Assembly (NCBI RefSeq): GCF_008271745.1
Contig: NZ_VKKZ01000021.1
Span: 186,001 to 250,000, forward strand
Source: Rufibacter glacialis
GTDB lineage: Bacteria > Bacteroidota > Bacteroidia > Cytophagales > Hymenobacteraceae
DNA length: 64,000 nucleotides
Reading direction: 5' to 3'
Shown: piece after piece, positions 8,328 through 16,461 of the stretch
Layout: every line of letters begins with the position of its first letter
Position numbering within the stretch: position 1 is the first letter of the stretch
The notes under the pieces: model-generated
Database searches by the model: none
Told to the model about the DNA's origin: nothing
The model's input: the letters and a program-made list of their open reading frames with translations, nothing else
Translations under genes and position numbers: made by a program

Positions 8328-9116
8328 ATGGACTTGAATTTACAGCACAAGCACGCCGTGGTCTGCGGCAGTACCCAGGGCATAGGCAAAGCGGTGGCCC
8401 TGGAGTTAGCGCTTTTAGGCGCTACGGTCACGTTGGTAGCCCGCAACGAAGAACGCCTGCAGGAAACCCTGCAAGAACTTCCCACTGAATTTGGCCAACA
8501 GCACCAGTACGTGGTAGCCGATTTCAGCCGACCTCGGGAAGTGCAGGAGCGTTTAGAAGCTCATTTAGCCAAACTAGGCCAAGCGCACATCCTGGTGAAC
8601 AACACCGGCGGCCCCGCGGGCGGACCAGCTTTAGACGCTGCTCTGGAGGAATTTGAGAATGCCTTCGCGGCGCACCTGCTGTCTAACCACGTGCTGGTAC
8701 AGGCGGTGGTGCCGTACATGAAAGAGGCACAGTACGGCCGCATCATCAACATCATCTCTACCTCGGTGAAGCAGCCCATCAGAGGTTTGGGCGTTTCCAA
8801 CACCATCAGAGGTGCCGTGGCCAACTGGGCGAAGACGCTTTCCTTTGAACTGGCTCCCTTCGGGATTACGGTGAATAACGTGCTACCAGGCGCCACGCTC
8901 ACCGCCCGCCATCACTCGCTGATTGCAACCAGAATGCAGAAAACCGGTCTCCGCAGAGAAGAAATTGAAAAGGAGATGCTAGCCGGCATCCCAGCCAACC
9001 GGTTCGCGAAGCCAGCCGAGGTAGCCGCCGCCGCCGCGTTCCTGGCTTCTCCTGCCGCAGGCTACATCAACGGCATCAACGTACCCGTAGACGGTGGCCG
9101 GTTAGGGAACCTCTAA
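8328..9116 (+). CDS. SDR-family protein with altered catalytic site
   Basis: A 262-residue classical-SDR-sized protein. The cofactor loop CGSTQGIGKA (13-22), NNTGG (91-95) and the strand with S144-T145-S146 are present, and a C-terminal PVDGG motif closes the fold. At the position of the catalytic YxxxK the sequence reads S157-N-T-I-R161, so neither Tyr nor Lys is present; the ordinary hydride-transfer mechanism is doubtful. It lies between HAAO and the aldehyde dehydrogenase, suggesting a link with kynurenine catabolism, but no step can be assigned. Inverted repeats directly flank the coding sequence. Confidence 0.85.
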   Translation: MDLNLQHKHAVVCGSTQGIGKAVALELALLGATVTLVARNEERLQETLQELPTEFGQQHQYVVADFSRPREVQERLEAHLAKLGQAHILVNNTGGPAGGPALDAALEEFENAFAAHLLSNHVLVQAVVPYMKEAQYGRIINIISTSVKQPIRGLGVSNTIRGAVANWAKTLSFELAPFGITVNNVLPGATLTARHHSLIATRMQKTGLRREEIEKEMLAGIPANRFAKPAEVAAAAAFLASPAAGYINGINVPVDGGRLGNL

Positions 9117-9119
9117 AGG

Positions 9120-9153
9120 GAGTTCTGAGTCTTGAGTTCTGAGTCTTGAGTCT
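9120..9153. repeat. tandem GAGTTCTGAGTCTT repeat, right flank of SDR
   Basis: Two exact 14-bp units GAGTTCTGAGTCTT plus a partial third (GAGTCT) begin four bases after the SDR stop codon. The unit is the reverse complement of sequence found just before the SDR start. Confidence 0.8.
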
Positions 9154-9191
9154 GCAAAAGATTGTTACCTACTCCAACATGGGAGGAAGTT

Positions 9192-9412
9192 GCGTTTTGG
9201 GCTTGTTTTCCGGAACACAGGCTCAAAACGGAAAACAGCAGAATCCCCCTCTCCCTGGAGGGAGAGGGCTAGGGTGAGGGGGCAGCGGCGGTTTCAAGAC
9301 TAAAGCTTCTCCGGTTTGTTACAGTTTTTTTTAAGGATTGTTGTTTCATGGGGAAGACTTTCCTGTTTGGAAGCTAACTCCCCCCTCATCCTACCCTTCT
9401 CCCTCAGGGAGA
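9192..9412. repeat. repeat-rich gap: REP-like copy plus inverted CCCTCTCCC elements
   Basis: The 386-bp gap between the SDR and aldehyde dehydrogenase genes holds no gene. It contains a REP-like copy (9192-9231, arms GCGTTTTGGGCTTGTTTTCC and CAGGCTCAAAACGG). It also has two oppositely oriented copies of a GAGGGAGAGGG / CCCTTCTCCCTC element (about 9243-9282 and 9379-9412) of a kind common between genes in many bacteria. Confidence 0.6.
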
Positions 9413-9502
9413 AGGAACGCCGCCTTTACTTCTTGAAGCTGATGGTTGTAAAGGGAAGTAGTTTCGTCCAGCGTTTTATGTCTAACCTCTAGCGCCTTTT
9501 CT

Positions 9503-10945
9503 ATGCTGCACCTCCAGAACTTCCTCAACGGTACTTTCGTGGCTCCGGTCTCGGGTGCGTACCTGCCCAACCTCAATCCGGCTACCGGGGAAGTGTATGC
9601 GCAGATCCCGGATTCTGACGAGCGTGATGTGCAGGTGGCGGTAGAGGCGGCGCAGGCGGCGTTTCCGGCTTGGTCTGGGCTATCAGCCGAAAAACGGGGC
9701 CGTTTTCTCATAAAGCTCTCTGAACTGATTGACCAGAACCTGGAGCGGTTGGCGGAGGCCGAGACCACGGATAATGGCAAGCCGCTCTCGCTTTCCCGTA
9801 CCGTAGACATCCCCAGGGCCAGCAGCAACCTGTATTTCTTCGGCACCGGCGGGCCACACTTCGCCTCTGAGGCCCACACCATGGAAGGCGTGGCCGTGAA
9901 TTACACCGTGCGCAAGCCGCTGGGCGTGGTGGCCTGTATTTCCCCGTGGAACCTTCCGCTGTATCTGTTCACCTGGAAGATTGCCCCGGCCCTGGCCGCC
10001 GGGAACTGCGTAGTAGCCAAGCCCTCAGAAATCACGCCCTACACCGCCCATCTGCTGGCCGAACTCTGCGTGGAGGCCGGCTTACCCCCGGGCGTGCTGA
10101 ACATCGTGCACGGCACCGGTCCCAAAGCCGGCGCTGCCCTATGCGAACACCCCGAGGTAAAGGCCATTTCCTTCACCGGAGGCACCCAAACCGGTAAAAC
10201 CATTGCGCGCATGGCAGCGCCGATGTTCAAGAAACTGTCGCTGGAACTGGGCGGCAAGAACGCCACCGTCATCTTCGCGGATTGTGACTTCGAGAAAACG
10301 GTGAACACCGCCGTACAGGCTGCCTTCGCCAATCAGGGCCAGATCTGCCTCTGCGGCTCGCGTATTCTGGTGGAGCGTCCGCTGTATGACCGTTTCAAAG
10401 CCGCTTTCCTAAAACGAGTCGAAAACCTGACGGTAGGTGATCCCTTGGAGGAAGGTTCCCGCATGGGTGCCCTCATTTCCGAGGCGCATCTGCAGAAAGT
10501 GCAGGACTACATCGCCTTGGCGCAGGAAGAAGGCGGCACCCTGCTCACCGGTGGCGAACGCGTGCAATTGGAGGGCCGCTGCGCGAACGGCTTTTTCCTG
10601 CAACCCACCGTCTTTGAGAGCCTTCCCCACACCTGCCGCACCAACACCGAGGAGATCTTCGGGCCGGTGGTTACGCTCCTGCCCTTTGATACCGAGGAGG
10701 AAGCCCTTGCCTACGCCAACCACACCCAATACGGCCTCGCCGCCTCCGTCTGGACTCAGGATCTGACCCGCGCTCACCGGGTAGCGCATCAGTTGCAAGC
10801 GGGCATTGTATGGGTGAACACCTGGCTCCTGCGCGATTTGCGCACCCCCTTTGGCGGCACCAAGCAAAGCGGCGTAGGCCGCGAAGGCGGTTGGGAAGCC
10901 CTCCGCTTCTTCACCGACCCGCAGAATGTGTGCATTAAGTTTTGA
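9503..10945 (+). CDS. aldehyde dehydrogenase, probable 2-aminomuconic semialdehyde dehydrogenase
   Basis: A 480-residue NAD-dependent aldehyde dehydrogenase. Visible active-site elements are SPWN (N150), FTGGTQTGK (224-232), general base E248 in LELGGKN, and nucleophile C282 in NQGQICLCGSR; the C-terminal PFGGTKQSGVGREGG is typical. Within a kynurenine cluster the expected substrate is 2-aminomuconate 6-semialdehyde, giving 2-aminomuconate for the RidA-type deaminase. 2-hydroxymuconic semialdehyde dehydrogenase is a close alternative. It is transcribed with the SDR gene. A 19-bp inverted repeat pair follows the stop. Confidence 0.9.
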   Translation: MLHLQNFLNGTFVAPVSGAYLPNLNPATGEVYAQIPDSDERDVQVAVEAAQAAFPAWSGLSAEKRGRFLIKLSELIDQNLERLAEAETTDNGKPLSLSRTVDIPRASSNLYFFGTGGPHFASEAHTMEGVAVNYTVRKPLGVVACISPWNLPLYLFTWKIAPALAAGNCVVAKPSEITPYTAHLLAELCVEAGLPPGVLNIVHGTGPKAGAALCEHPEVKAISFTGGTQTGKTIARMAAPMFKKLSLELGGKNATVIFADCDFEKTVNTAVQAAFANQGQICLCGSRILVERPLYDRFKAAFLKRVENLTVGDPLEEGSRMGALISEAHLQKVQDYIALAQEEGGTLLTGGERVQLEGRCANGFFLQPTVFESLPHTCRTNTEEIFGPVVTLLPFDTEEEALAYANHTQYGLAASVWTQDLTRAHRVAHQLQAGIVWVNTWLLRDLRTPFGGTKQSGVGREGGWEALRFFTDPQNVCIKF

Positions 10946-11036
10946 TTGAATGATTGAGAGAATGAATGAATAAGAGATTGAATGCTTTCTTGCCCCATAA
11001 TTCTCTCAATCATTCAATCTCTCAATCACTCATTAC
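10946..11036. repeat. 19-bp perfect inverted repeats between ALDH and DPP IV
   Basis: ATTGAATGATTGAGAGAAT, just after the ALDH stop, has an exact reverse complement (ATTCTCTCAATCATTCAAT) about 35 bp further on, followed by related ATTCAATCTC/TCAATCACTC units. The pair could form a cruciform or a long mRNA hairpin. There is no T-tract, so a plain terminator is unlikely. Confidence 0.8.
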
Positions 11037-11043
11037 CTAATAA

Positions 11044-13281
11044 ATGCCTACTTTTAAGGCTAAGAACTTTCTAACAAACCGAATGAAACATAGAATGAAC
11101 CGCTGGCTGATAGCGGCGTGCTGCCTGGTGATGGCGGTGAGCGCCCAGGCCCAGCAGAAACGCGACTTTGATTTGGACGACATTTTCCGGAAAGGCACCT
11201 TCCAGGCCAAATCAGTCTATGGAGTGAACTGGATGCGAAATGGTCAGTATTACTCGTCGCAGGTAGCGGACCAGAAAAACCAGGCCGTAGACGTGGTGCA
11301 GGTAGACGTGACCACCGGCCAGCCCGTGAGCACCCTCATTGAGGGCGAAGAAATCAAGGTAGACGGCAAGACCCTGGCGTATGACAACTACAGCTTCAGC
11401 GCCGATGAGACCAAAATCCTGTTTGAGACTGAGCACGAGCCCATCTACCGCCGCAGCAGCAAAGGCCATTTCTACGTGTATGACCGTGCCAGCAAGAAAC
11501 TACAGAAACTGAGCCAGGGCGGCAAGCAGAGCTACGCCACCTTCTCTCCAGACAACAAGTACGTGGCCTTCATGCGTGACAACAACCTGTTCTACGTAGA
11601 CCTGGCCACCATGCAGGAGCGCCAGATCACCACCGACGGGAAGTGGAACTTTATCATAAACGGGGGCACGGATTGGGTGTACGAAGAGGAATTCAGCTTC
11701 GCGCAGGCCTTCTTCTGGTCGCCGCAGGGAGACCAGATCGCCTTCTACAAGTTTGATGAGAGCCAGGTACCCGAGTACAACATGCAGATGTGGGGCCCAC
11801 TCTACCCGCAGGACTACAAGTTCAAGTACCCCAAGGCCGGTGAGAAAAACGCCACGGTGGCTATCTACACCTTCCACCTGGGTTCCGGCAAAACCACCAA
11901 GATGGAAACCGGCACTGAGCCGGAACAGTACATCCCGCGCATCAACTGGACTAACACGCCCAACATGCTCTCCATCCGGCGCATGAACCGTCTGCAGAAC
12001 ACCCTGGAGATCCTGCACGCCAACACCCAGACTGGCCAGAGCAAGGTGATCCTGAAAGAGACCGACAAAGCCTACATTGACGTCACCGATGACCTGACGT
12101 ATCTGGCCAACGGCAAGCAGTTCGTGCACAGCTCAGAGAAAGACGGTTTCAACCACCTGTACCTGTATGACATGAACGGCAAACTGGTGCGCCAGATCAC
12201 CAAAGGCAATTGGGAAGTGAGCAACTTCTACGGCGTTGATGAGAAGAACGGCCTGGTCTATTTCACTTCTACCGAGGTGTCTCCGTTGGAGCGCCACCTG
12301 TACAGCATGGGACTGAACGGCAAGAACAAGAGACCCCTCACGCCCGCCAAAGGCACGCACACCATCAACCTGAGCCGCGACTTCAAATACTACCTGGACT
12401 ATCACTCCACCATCACCTCGCCCACCGTGGTCAGCCTGCATACCTCAGACGGAAAGCAGATCAAAGTCCTGGAGAGCAATGAGAACCTGAAGAACACCCT
12501 GGCCAGCTACAACATGCCCAAGCCCGAGTTCTTCCAGTTCAAGACCTCTGAGAACGTGACCCTGAACGGCTACACCATCAAGCCCACAGACTTCGACCCG
12601 AACAAGAAATACCCGGTCTTGATGTTCCAATACAGCGGCCCCGGCAGCCAGGAAGTGGTAGACAGCTGGAGAGGCCGCAATTACCTGTGGCACAGCTACC
12701 TCACCAAGCAAGGCTACGTGATTGCCGTGATTGACAACCGGGGCACCGGCGGCCGCGGTGCAGCGTTTAAGAAGATGACCTACGGCAACCTGGGCCACTA
12801 TGAGATCCTTGACCAGATGGAAGGCGCCAAACACCTGGGCGGCCTGCCCTATATTGACAAAAGTCGCATAGGTATCTGGGGCTGGAGCTTTGGGGGCTAC
12901 ATGAGTTCCCTGGCCATCACCAAAGGAGCAGACCTTTTCAAAGCAGCCATTGCCGTGGCACCGGTGACCAACTGGCGCTTCTATGACACCATCTACACCG
13001 AGCGTTTCCTGAAAACGCCGCAGGAAAACCCAGACGGCTATGACAAGAACTCCCCGGTATTCTACGCAGACCGCTTGAAGGGCAAGTACCTGCTCATCCA
13101 TGGCACCGGCGATGACAACGTGCATTTCCAGAACGCTGTGGAGATGGCCAATGCCCTCGTCAAAGCCAACCGCCCGTTTGAGAGCGCCTACTACCCTAAC
13201 CGGAACCACGGCATCAGCGGCGGCAACACCAGCATCCACCTGTTCACCAAAATGACGGAATTCATCCAGCGGAACCTGTAG
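11044..13281 (+). CDS. prolyl oligopeptidase family S9 / dipeptidyl-peptidase IV
   Basis: A 745-residue secreted serine peptidase removing X-Pro dipeptides. The N-terminus is hydrophobic and ends MAVSAQAQQ, a Sec signal; alternative in-frame ATGs at 11083 and 11095 would give a more compact signal. The DPP IV beta-propeller (with DWVYEEEFSFAQ around residue 215, the double-Glu motif that binds the substrate N-terminus) precedes the catalytic domain. The catalytic triad is S615 in GWSFGGYM, D690/D691 in GTGDDNVHF and H722 in NRNHGISGG. It probably acts in the periplasm or at the surface in peptide scavenging. It stands alone, followed by a terminator. Confidence 0.93.
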   Translation: MPTFKAKNFLTNRMKHRMNRWLIAACCLVMAVSAQAQQKRDFDLDDIFRKGTFQAKSVYGVNWMRNGQYYSSQVADQKNQAVDVVQVDVTTGQPVSTLIEGEEIKVDGKTLAYDNYSFSADETKILFETEHEPIYRRSSKGHFYVYDRASKKLQKLSQGGKQSYATFSPDNKYVAFMRDNNLFYVDLATMQERQITTDGKWNFIINGGTDWVYEEEFSFAQAFFWSPQGDQIAFYKFDESQVPEYNMQMWGPLYPQDYKFKYPKAGEKNATVAIYTFHLGSGKTTKMETGTEPEQYIPRINWTNTPNMLSIRRMNRLQNTLEILHANTQTGQSKVILKETDKAYIDVTDDLTYLANGKQFVHSSEKDGFNHLYLYDMNGKLVRQITKGNWEVSNFYGVDEKNGLVYFTSTEVSPLERHLYSMGLNGKNKRPLTPAKGTHTINLSRDFKYYLDYHSTITSPTVVSLHTSDGKQIKVLESNENLKNTLASYNMPKPEFFQFKTSENVTLNGYTIKPTDFDPNKKYPVLMFQYSGPGSQEVVDSWRGRNYLWHSYLTKQGYVIAVIDNRGTGGRGAAFKKMTYGNLGHYEILDQMEGAKHLGGLPYIDKSRIGIWGWSFGGYMSSLAITKGADLFKAAIAVAPVTNWRFYDTIYTERFLKTPQENPDGYDKNSPVFYADRLKGKYLLIHGTGDDNVHFQNAVEMANALVKANRPFESAYYPNRNHGISGGNTSIHLFTKMTEFIQRNL

Positions 13282-13300
13282 GACCAACCTGATTAAAAGC

Positions 13301-13337
13301 AAAAGCGCCGGCTCCGTTAATGGGCTGGCGCTTTTTG
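13301..13337 (+). terminator. hairpin terminator after DPP IV
   Basis: Stem AAAAGCGCC(G)G / C(T)GGCGCTTTTT with a loop of about 13 nt and a T-run, 20 bp past the DPP IV stop. Confidence 0.8.
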
Positions 13338-13407
13338 TGTTTTGATATTATTGGTGATGGGCTTGTTTTACGGAAGCAGGCTAAAAGCGGAATTTTTATC
13401 TTCTGCC

Positions 13408-13539
13408 GTAGAGACTAGGCACTGCCTTGTCTCCTGCGCATTGCTTTCGATTTGTTTTCACGCATTTCCTAGCCTGGTGCTAACTGGTGCTAAAAAGGTT
13501 CCGGAATGCGTAAGAGACAAGGCAGTGCCTGGTCTCTAC
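13408..13539. repeat. GTAGAGAC-bounded interspersed element (132 bp)
   Basis: The left end GTAGAGACTAGGCACTGCC with TTGTCTC and the right end GAGACAAGGCAGTGCCTGG with TCTCTAC are inverted repeats, each itself nearly palindromic around GGCACTGCC. A second element with the same ends lies at 56199-56322. Confidence 0.8.
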
Positions 13540-13580
13540 AGATTCACCAATTCCATAAAGCTCTTCCACACTTATTCAGG

Positions 13581-13605
13581 CTGGCGCGAACTAGTAGTTC
13601 GTGTC
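13581..13605 (+). repeat. CTGGCGCGA...TCGTG palindromic element
   Basis: CTGGCGCGAACTAGTAGTTC with GTGTC; the core CGAACTAGTAGTTCG is a palindrome. Related copies are at 13825-13848 (reverse), 41307-41332 and 63078-63102 (reverse). Confidence 0.6.
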
Positions 13606-13640
13606 TGCACGCCTGGCAGCCAAATAGCTTCCCCTCTTTT

Positions 13641-13727
13641 GTCATCCTGAAAGGATCTTGTGGGAGAACTAGAACAGCTTGTAGCTAACGCCTTTGCAGT
13701 TCACCTACAAGATCTTTCCAAGATGAC
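13641..13727. repeat. 87-bp GTCATCCTGA element, full copy
   Basis: It begins GTCATCCTGAAAGGATCTTG and ends CAAGATCTTTCCAAGATGAC, imperfect inverted ends of about 30 bp around a less conserved centre. It has the same length as the copy at 41071-41157. Confidence 0.85.
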
Positions 13728-13824
13728 AGAAAAAAGGAAGAAAGGCCTTAAGGGGTGAAAGGCATTATCAGTCCAGATACCTGAATCTGGGTACAGTGAG
13801 AAAAATCTTCTGGAATGCGCCCTG

Positions 13825-13848
13825 ACACGAGCGGCAAGCTTGCGCCAG
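13825..13848 (-). repeat. CTGGCGC element, reverse copy
   Basis: Read on the minus strand it is CTGGCGCAAGCTTGCCGC with TCGTGT, with a GCAAGCTTGC core palindrome in place of the variable centre of the other copies. Confidence 0.55.
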
Positions 13849-13986
13849 CGGGTGCTGCGGCAAGAACTCCCGACCAGTTTAGAGGCTGTTTTCTAAGAAT
13901 GCCACTTAAACGCACCTCAAAGCCCTAACCACACCTCCTCTATTTAGAAGCTTATTTCAGAAAAATAACCGCTAAAAGCATTGGCC

Positions 13987-14949
13987 TTAGCCCTGGAAGC
14001 TGGCGCGTTGCAGGCGGTCGTTGATGGCGCGGCCCAGGCCTTGCTCGGGCATGGGCTCTGCCAGAATGAGGTCAATGGGCTGCTCGTCTAAGGTGCGCAG
14101 CGCAGAGAACAGGGAGCGGGCGGCCTCGCCAAGATCCCCGGAAGCGGAAAGCTGGATCTGCTGGCCAATGGGTACCTGGGGAAAGTTCTTTTTCAGGGAA
14201 ATGACGCCTATCCGGGCTCCATCTACTAACGGCAGGTTCGCTTCAATGCTGCCCAGCAGCACCTTCTTGCGGGGTGAATAATGGCTGCTGAGCATGCCGG
14301 GCGCGGTAGGGTTAGACGAAGACGTCTTGATGCGGGCCTTGGAGATATGCACCACCTCTTCCAGTTCTTCCAGGGCCAGACCGCCCAGGCGCAGGACCTC
14401 TACTTCATCACCGTTCAGGCTGAGAATGGTAGACTCAATACCCACGGCGCAGGCCCCTCCGTCTAAGATGTAGGGAATACGGCTGCCCAGTTGGTCCTGC
14501 ACGTGTTGCGCGGTGGTGGGGCTCACATACCCGAACGGGTTGGCACTGGGCGCAGCCACCGGAAAAGGCAGCTGCCGAAGCAAGTCAAGGGTAAGCGGGT
14601 GACGCGGAATACGCACGCCCACAGAGTCATGGCCCGAGGTGACCAGAAACGGCACACGCTCCCCCTTGGGCAGAATCAGCGTGAGCGGTCCCGGCCAGAA
14701 ACGCTCAGCCAGCACATAGGCGACATCCGGCACCTCCCGCACAATGCCTGCTATCTCAGACACGGCAAAGGTGTGCACAATGAGCGGGTCAAAGGCGGGC
14801 CGGTTCTTGGCTTCAAAGATCTTTACTACGGCGGCCTCGTCAAAGGCGTTGGCGGCCAGGCCATACACGGTTTCCGTGGGAATGGCGACCAGTTTGCCCT
14901 GGGAAAGAAAGGTTGCGGCCCGCTGTATGTCTTTGCCTATGTCTGCCAT
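13987..14949 (-). CDS. L-threonylcarbamoyladenylate synthase (Sua5/YwlC/YrdC)
   Basis: 320 residues from the ATG at 14949; the TTG seven codons upstream overlaps a promoter-like TAGCTTTG box and is rejected. It makes threonylcarbamoyl-AMP from threonine, bicarbonate and ATP for the t6A modification of ANN-decoding tRNAs. The N-terminal YrdC domain shows LVAIPTETVYGLAANA (about 22-37), KNRPAFDPLIVH and FWPGPLTLIL; SAPSANPFGYVSPT-type residues follow. A C-terminal Sua5 domain (about 200-320) makes it the long form. It is monocistronic and convergent with DPP IV. Confidence 0.93.
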   Translation of the reverse strand: MADIGKDIQRAATFLSQGKLVAIPTETVYGLAANAFDEAAVVKIFEAKNRPAFDPLIVHTFAVSEIAGIVREVPDVAYVLAERFWPGPLTLILPKGERVPFLVTSGHDSVGVRIPRHPLTLDLLRQLPFPVAAPSANPFGYVSPTTAQHVQDQLGSRIPYILDGGACAVGIESTILSLNGDEVEVLRLGGLALEELEEVVHISKARIKTSSSNPTAPGMLSSHYSPRKKVLLGSIEANLPLVDGARIGVISLKKNFPQVPIGQQIQLSASGDLGEAARSLFSALRTLDEQPIDLILAEPMPEQGLGRAINDRLQRASFQG

Positions 14950-14967
14950 GTCTGTAGATTGATCTTG

Positions 14968-14975
14968 CAAAGCTA
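14968..14975 (-). promoter_or_regulatory. -7 box TAGCTTTG upstream of the Sua5 gene
   Basis: It matches TAnnTTTG on the minus strand, 18 bp before the chosen ATG. No clear TTTG -33 partner is seen at the expected distance, so support is moderate. The predicted leader would be about 10 nt. Confidence 0.4.
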
Positions 14976-15127
14976 CTACGTTACCTGCTCATTTTCAGCT
15001 AGCCTCAGGTTAAGTTTCTGTTTAGTGGCCGTTTCCCAAAAATGAGTCGCAAACAAAAAGGATAACGCAGGGGCGTAGGCTACAGCCGCAGACAGCTGTA
15101 GGTCCCCCGGATGCTCCGAAGTCTTAT

Positions 15128-15193
15128 TGGCCGCTTTACCCAAAACAGCCCCTAAACAGAAAGCCCCGCGTGGTAGGCGGGGCTTTCTGTTTA
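15128..15193 (-). terminator. hairpin terminator downstream of cysteine desulfurase
   Basis: A perfect 17-bp stem at 15153-15193 (TAAACAGAAAGCCCCGC, loop GTGGTAG) lies 24 bp past the desulfurase stop. Directly beside it at 15128-15157 is a REP-like half (CGCTTTACCCAAAACAGCCC), and the outer stem arm merges with it. Confidence 0.75.
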
Positions 15194-15216
15194 GTTTATA
15201 AGCAAAGGTTTTCAGA

Positions 15217-16359
15217 TTATACCGTCTCTTTCTGGTAGAGTTTGGCCAGAGTGGCCACTGCGTAGTCAATCTCGTCTGCGGTGTTGTATTTGCTGAAGGA
15301 GAACCGCACGTTGCCTCTTTCCATGTCGGCGCCAATGGCCCGCAGTACATGGGAACCCAGGTCTACCCCGCTGGTGCAGGCGCTGCCGCCCGAGGCCGAG
15401 ACTTTGTTGATGTCCAGGTTGAAGAGCAGCATCTCATTCATTTCTGAGGCCGGCAAACTCACGTTCAGGACGGTGTACAGGCTCTTGTCGCCTTCGGCCG
15501 AAAGGCCGTTGAACTGCACGTCTTCTATCTGCTCGCGCAGTTTGGTGATCATGCGGTCTTTGAGGCCCTGGATGTGCCGGTGGTGCTCGTCCATGTCCCG
15601 GTAGGCGATCTCCAGCGCTTTGGCCAGACCAATGATGCCGTACACGTTCTCAGTGCCGCCGCGCATGTTGCGCTCCTGTGACCCGCCCTGGATCAACGGA
15701 TGGATCTTGATAGCAGAGTCAACATAGATAAAGCCCACGCCTTTTGGTCCGTGGAACTTATGCGCGGACCCCACCAGGAAATTCGCCCCCAATGCTTGCA
15801 CATCATGCCGGTAATGTCCCATGGTTTGCACCGTGTCTGAGTGCAGCACGGCGCCATACTTCTGGCAGATCTCTGAGATAGTCTGTAGGTCATTTAGGTT
15901 GCCCAGCTCGTTGTTGGCGTGCATGAGCGAGACCAAGGTGCGCGGCTGCGCCGAAAGGGTGGCTTCCAGATGCGCCAGGTCCAGCGCACCAGCGGCGTCT
16001 ACCCGCAGCATGGTCAGTTCTACCTCGCCGTTCTTTTCCAGCACTTCCAGCGAATGCAAAACCGCGTGGTGTTCCAGCGGTGAAGAGATGGCGTGTTTGA
16101 TGCCCAGGCTCTTTACCGTGCAGATAATGGCCAGGTTATCGGCCTCGGTACCGCCCGAGGTGAAGAACACCTCAGAGGGCGAGGCGTTGATCAGGCCCGC
16201 CACTGTTTTTCGGGCACCTTCAATGGCGGCCCGCACCTGCCTGCCGTGCGCGTGTATAGACGATGGGTTTCCGTAGTGCTCCAGCATAAAGGGAGCCATT
16301 ACCTCAAAAACTTCTTTATCAAGGGGCGTAGTAGCCGCATTATCTAAATATACACGCAT
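15217..16359 (-). CDS. cysteine desulfurase (NifS/IscS family)
   Basis: A 380-residue class V aminotransferase-fold PLP enzyme that takes sulfur from cysteine for Fe-S clusters and tRNA thiolation. The PLP lysine is K201 in VGSAHKFHGPKG, H97/H98 lie in SPLEHHAV, and the catalytic cysteine is C328 in ASGGSACTSG. The long, flexible active-site-loop type (group I, IscS/NifS-like) is indicated by the GSACTSG segment. It starts at YLDNAATTPLD as usual. No scaffold (iscU) or ferredoxin gene is adjacent, so the partner system lies elsewhere. Confidence 0.93.
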   Translation of the reverse strand: MRVYLDNAATTPLDKEVFEVMAPFMLEHYGNPSSIHAHGRQVRAAIEGARKTVAGLINASPSEVFFTSGGTEADNLAIICTVKSLGIKHAISSPLEHHAVLHSLEVLEKNGEVELTMLRVDAAGALDLAHLEATLSAQPRTLVSLMHANNELGNLNDLQTISEICQKYGAVLHSDTVQTMGHYRHDVQALGANFLVGSAHKFHGPKGVGFIYVDSAIKIHPLIQGGSQERNMRGGTENVYGIIGLAKALEIAYRDMDEHHRHIQGLKDRMITKLREQIEDVQFNGLSAEGDKSLYTVLNVSLPASEMNEMLLFNLDINKVSASGGSACTSGVDLGSHVLRAIGADMERGNVRFSFSKYNTADEIDYAVATLAKLYQKETV

Positions 16360-16461
16360 GGCAGATCTTAGTTTTTACAACAACAGCAGGTGAAACAGGT
16401 ACGGTTCATAAGAAGGTGTCCTGAAAATAAGGTAAGGTTACTTTTAAGTAAAAGGTATGGG

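Larger units (their letters stand above)
13338..13986. other. gene-free repeat island
   Basis: There is no convincing coding sequence between the DPP IV terminator and the Sua5 stop. The stretch is assembled from copies of four repeat families: REP-like copies (about 13357-13392 and 13871-13908), a GTAGAGAC-bounded element (13408-13539), two CTGGCGCGA elements (13581-13605 and 13825-13848) and an 87-bp GTCATCCTGA element (13641-13727). Short open frames here are made of repeat sequence. Confidence 0.8.

Noticed and set aside
9241-9412. Intrinsic terminator from the CCCTCTCCC inverted elements
   Set aside because: The two copies are about 100 bp apart and no T-tract follows; they are a common dispersed intergenic element type.
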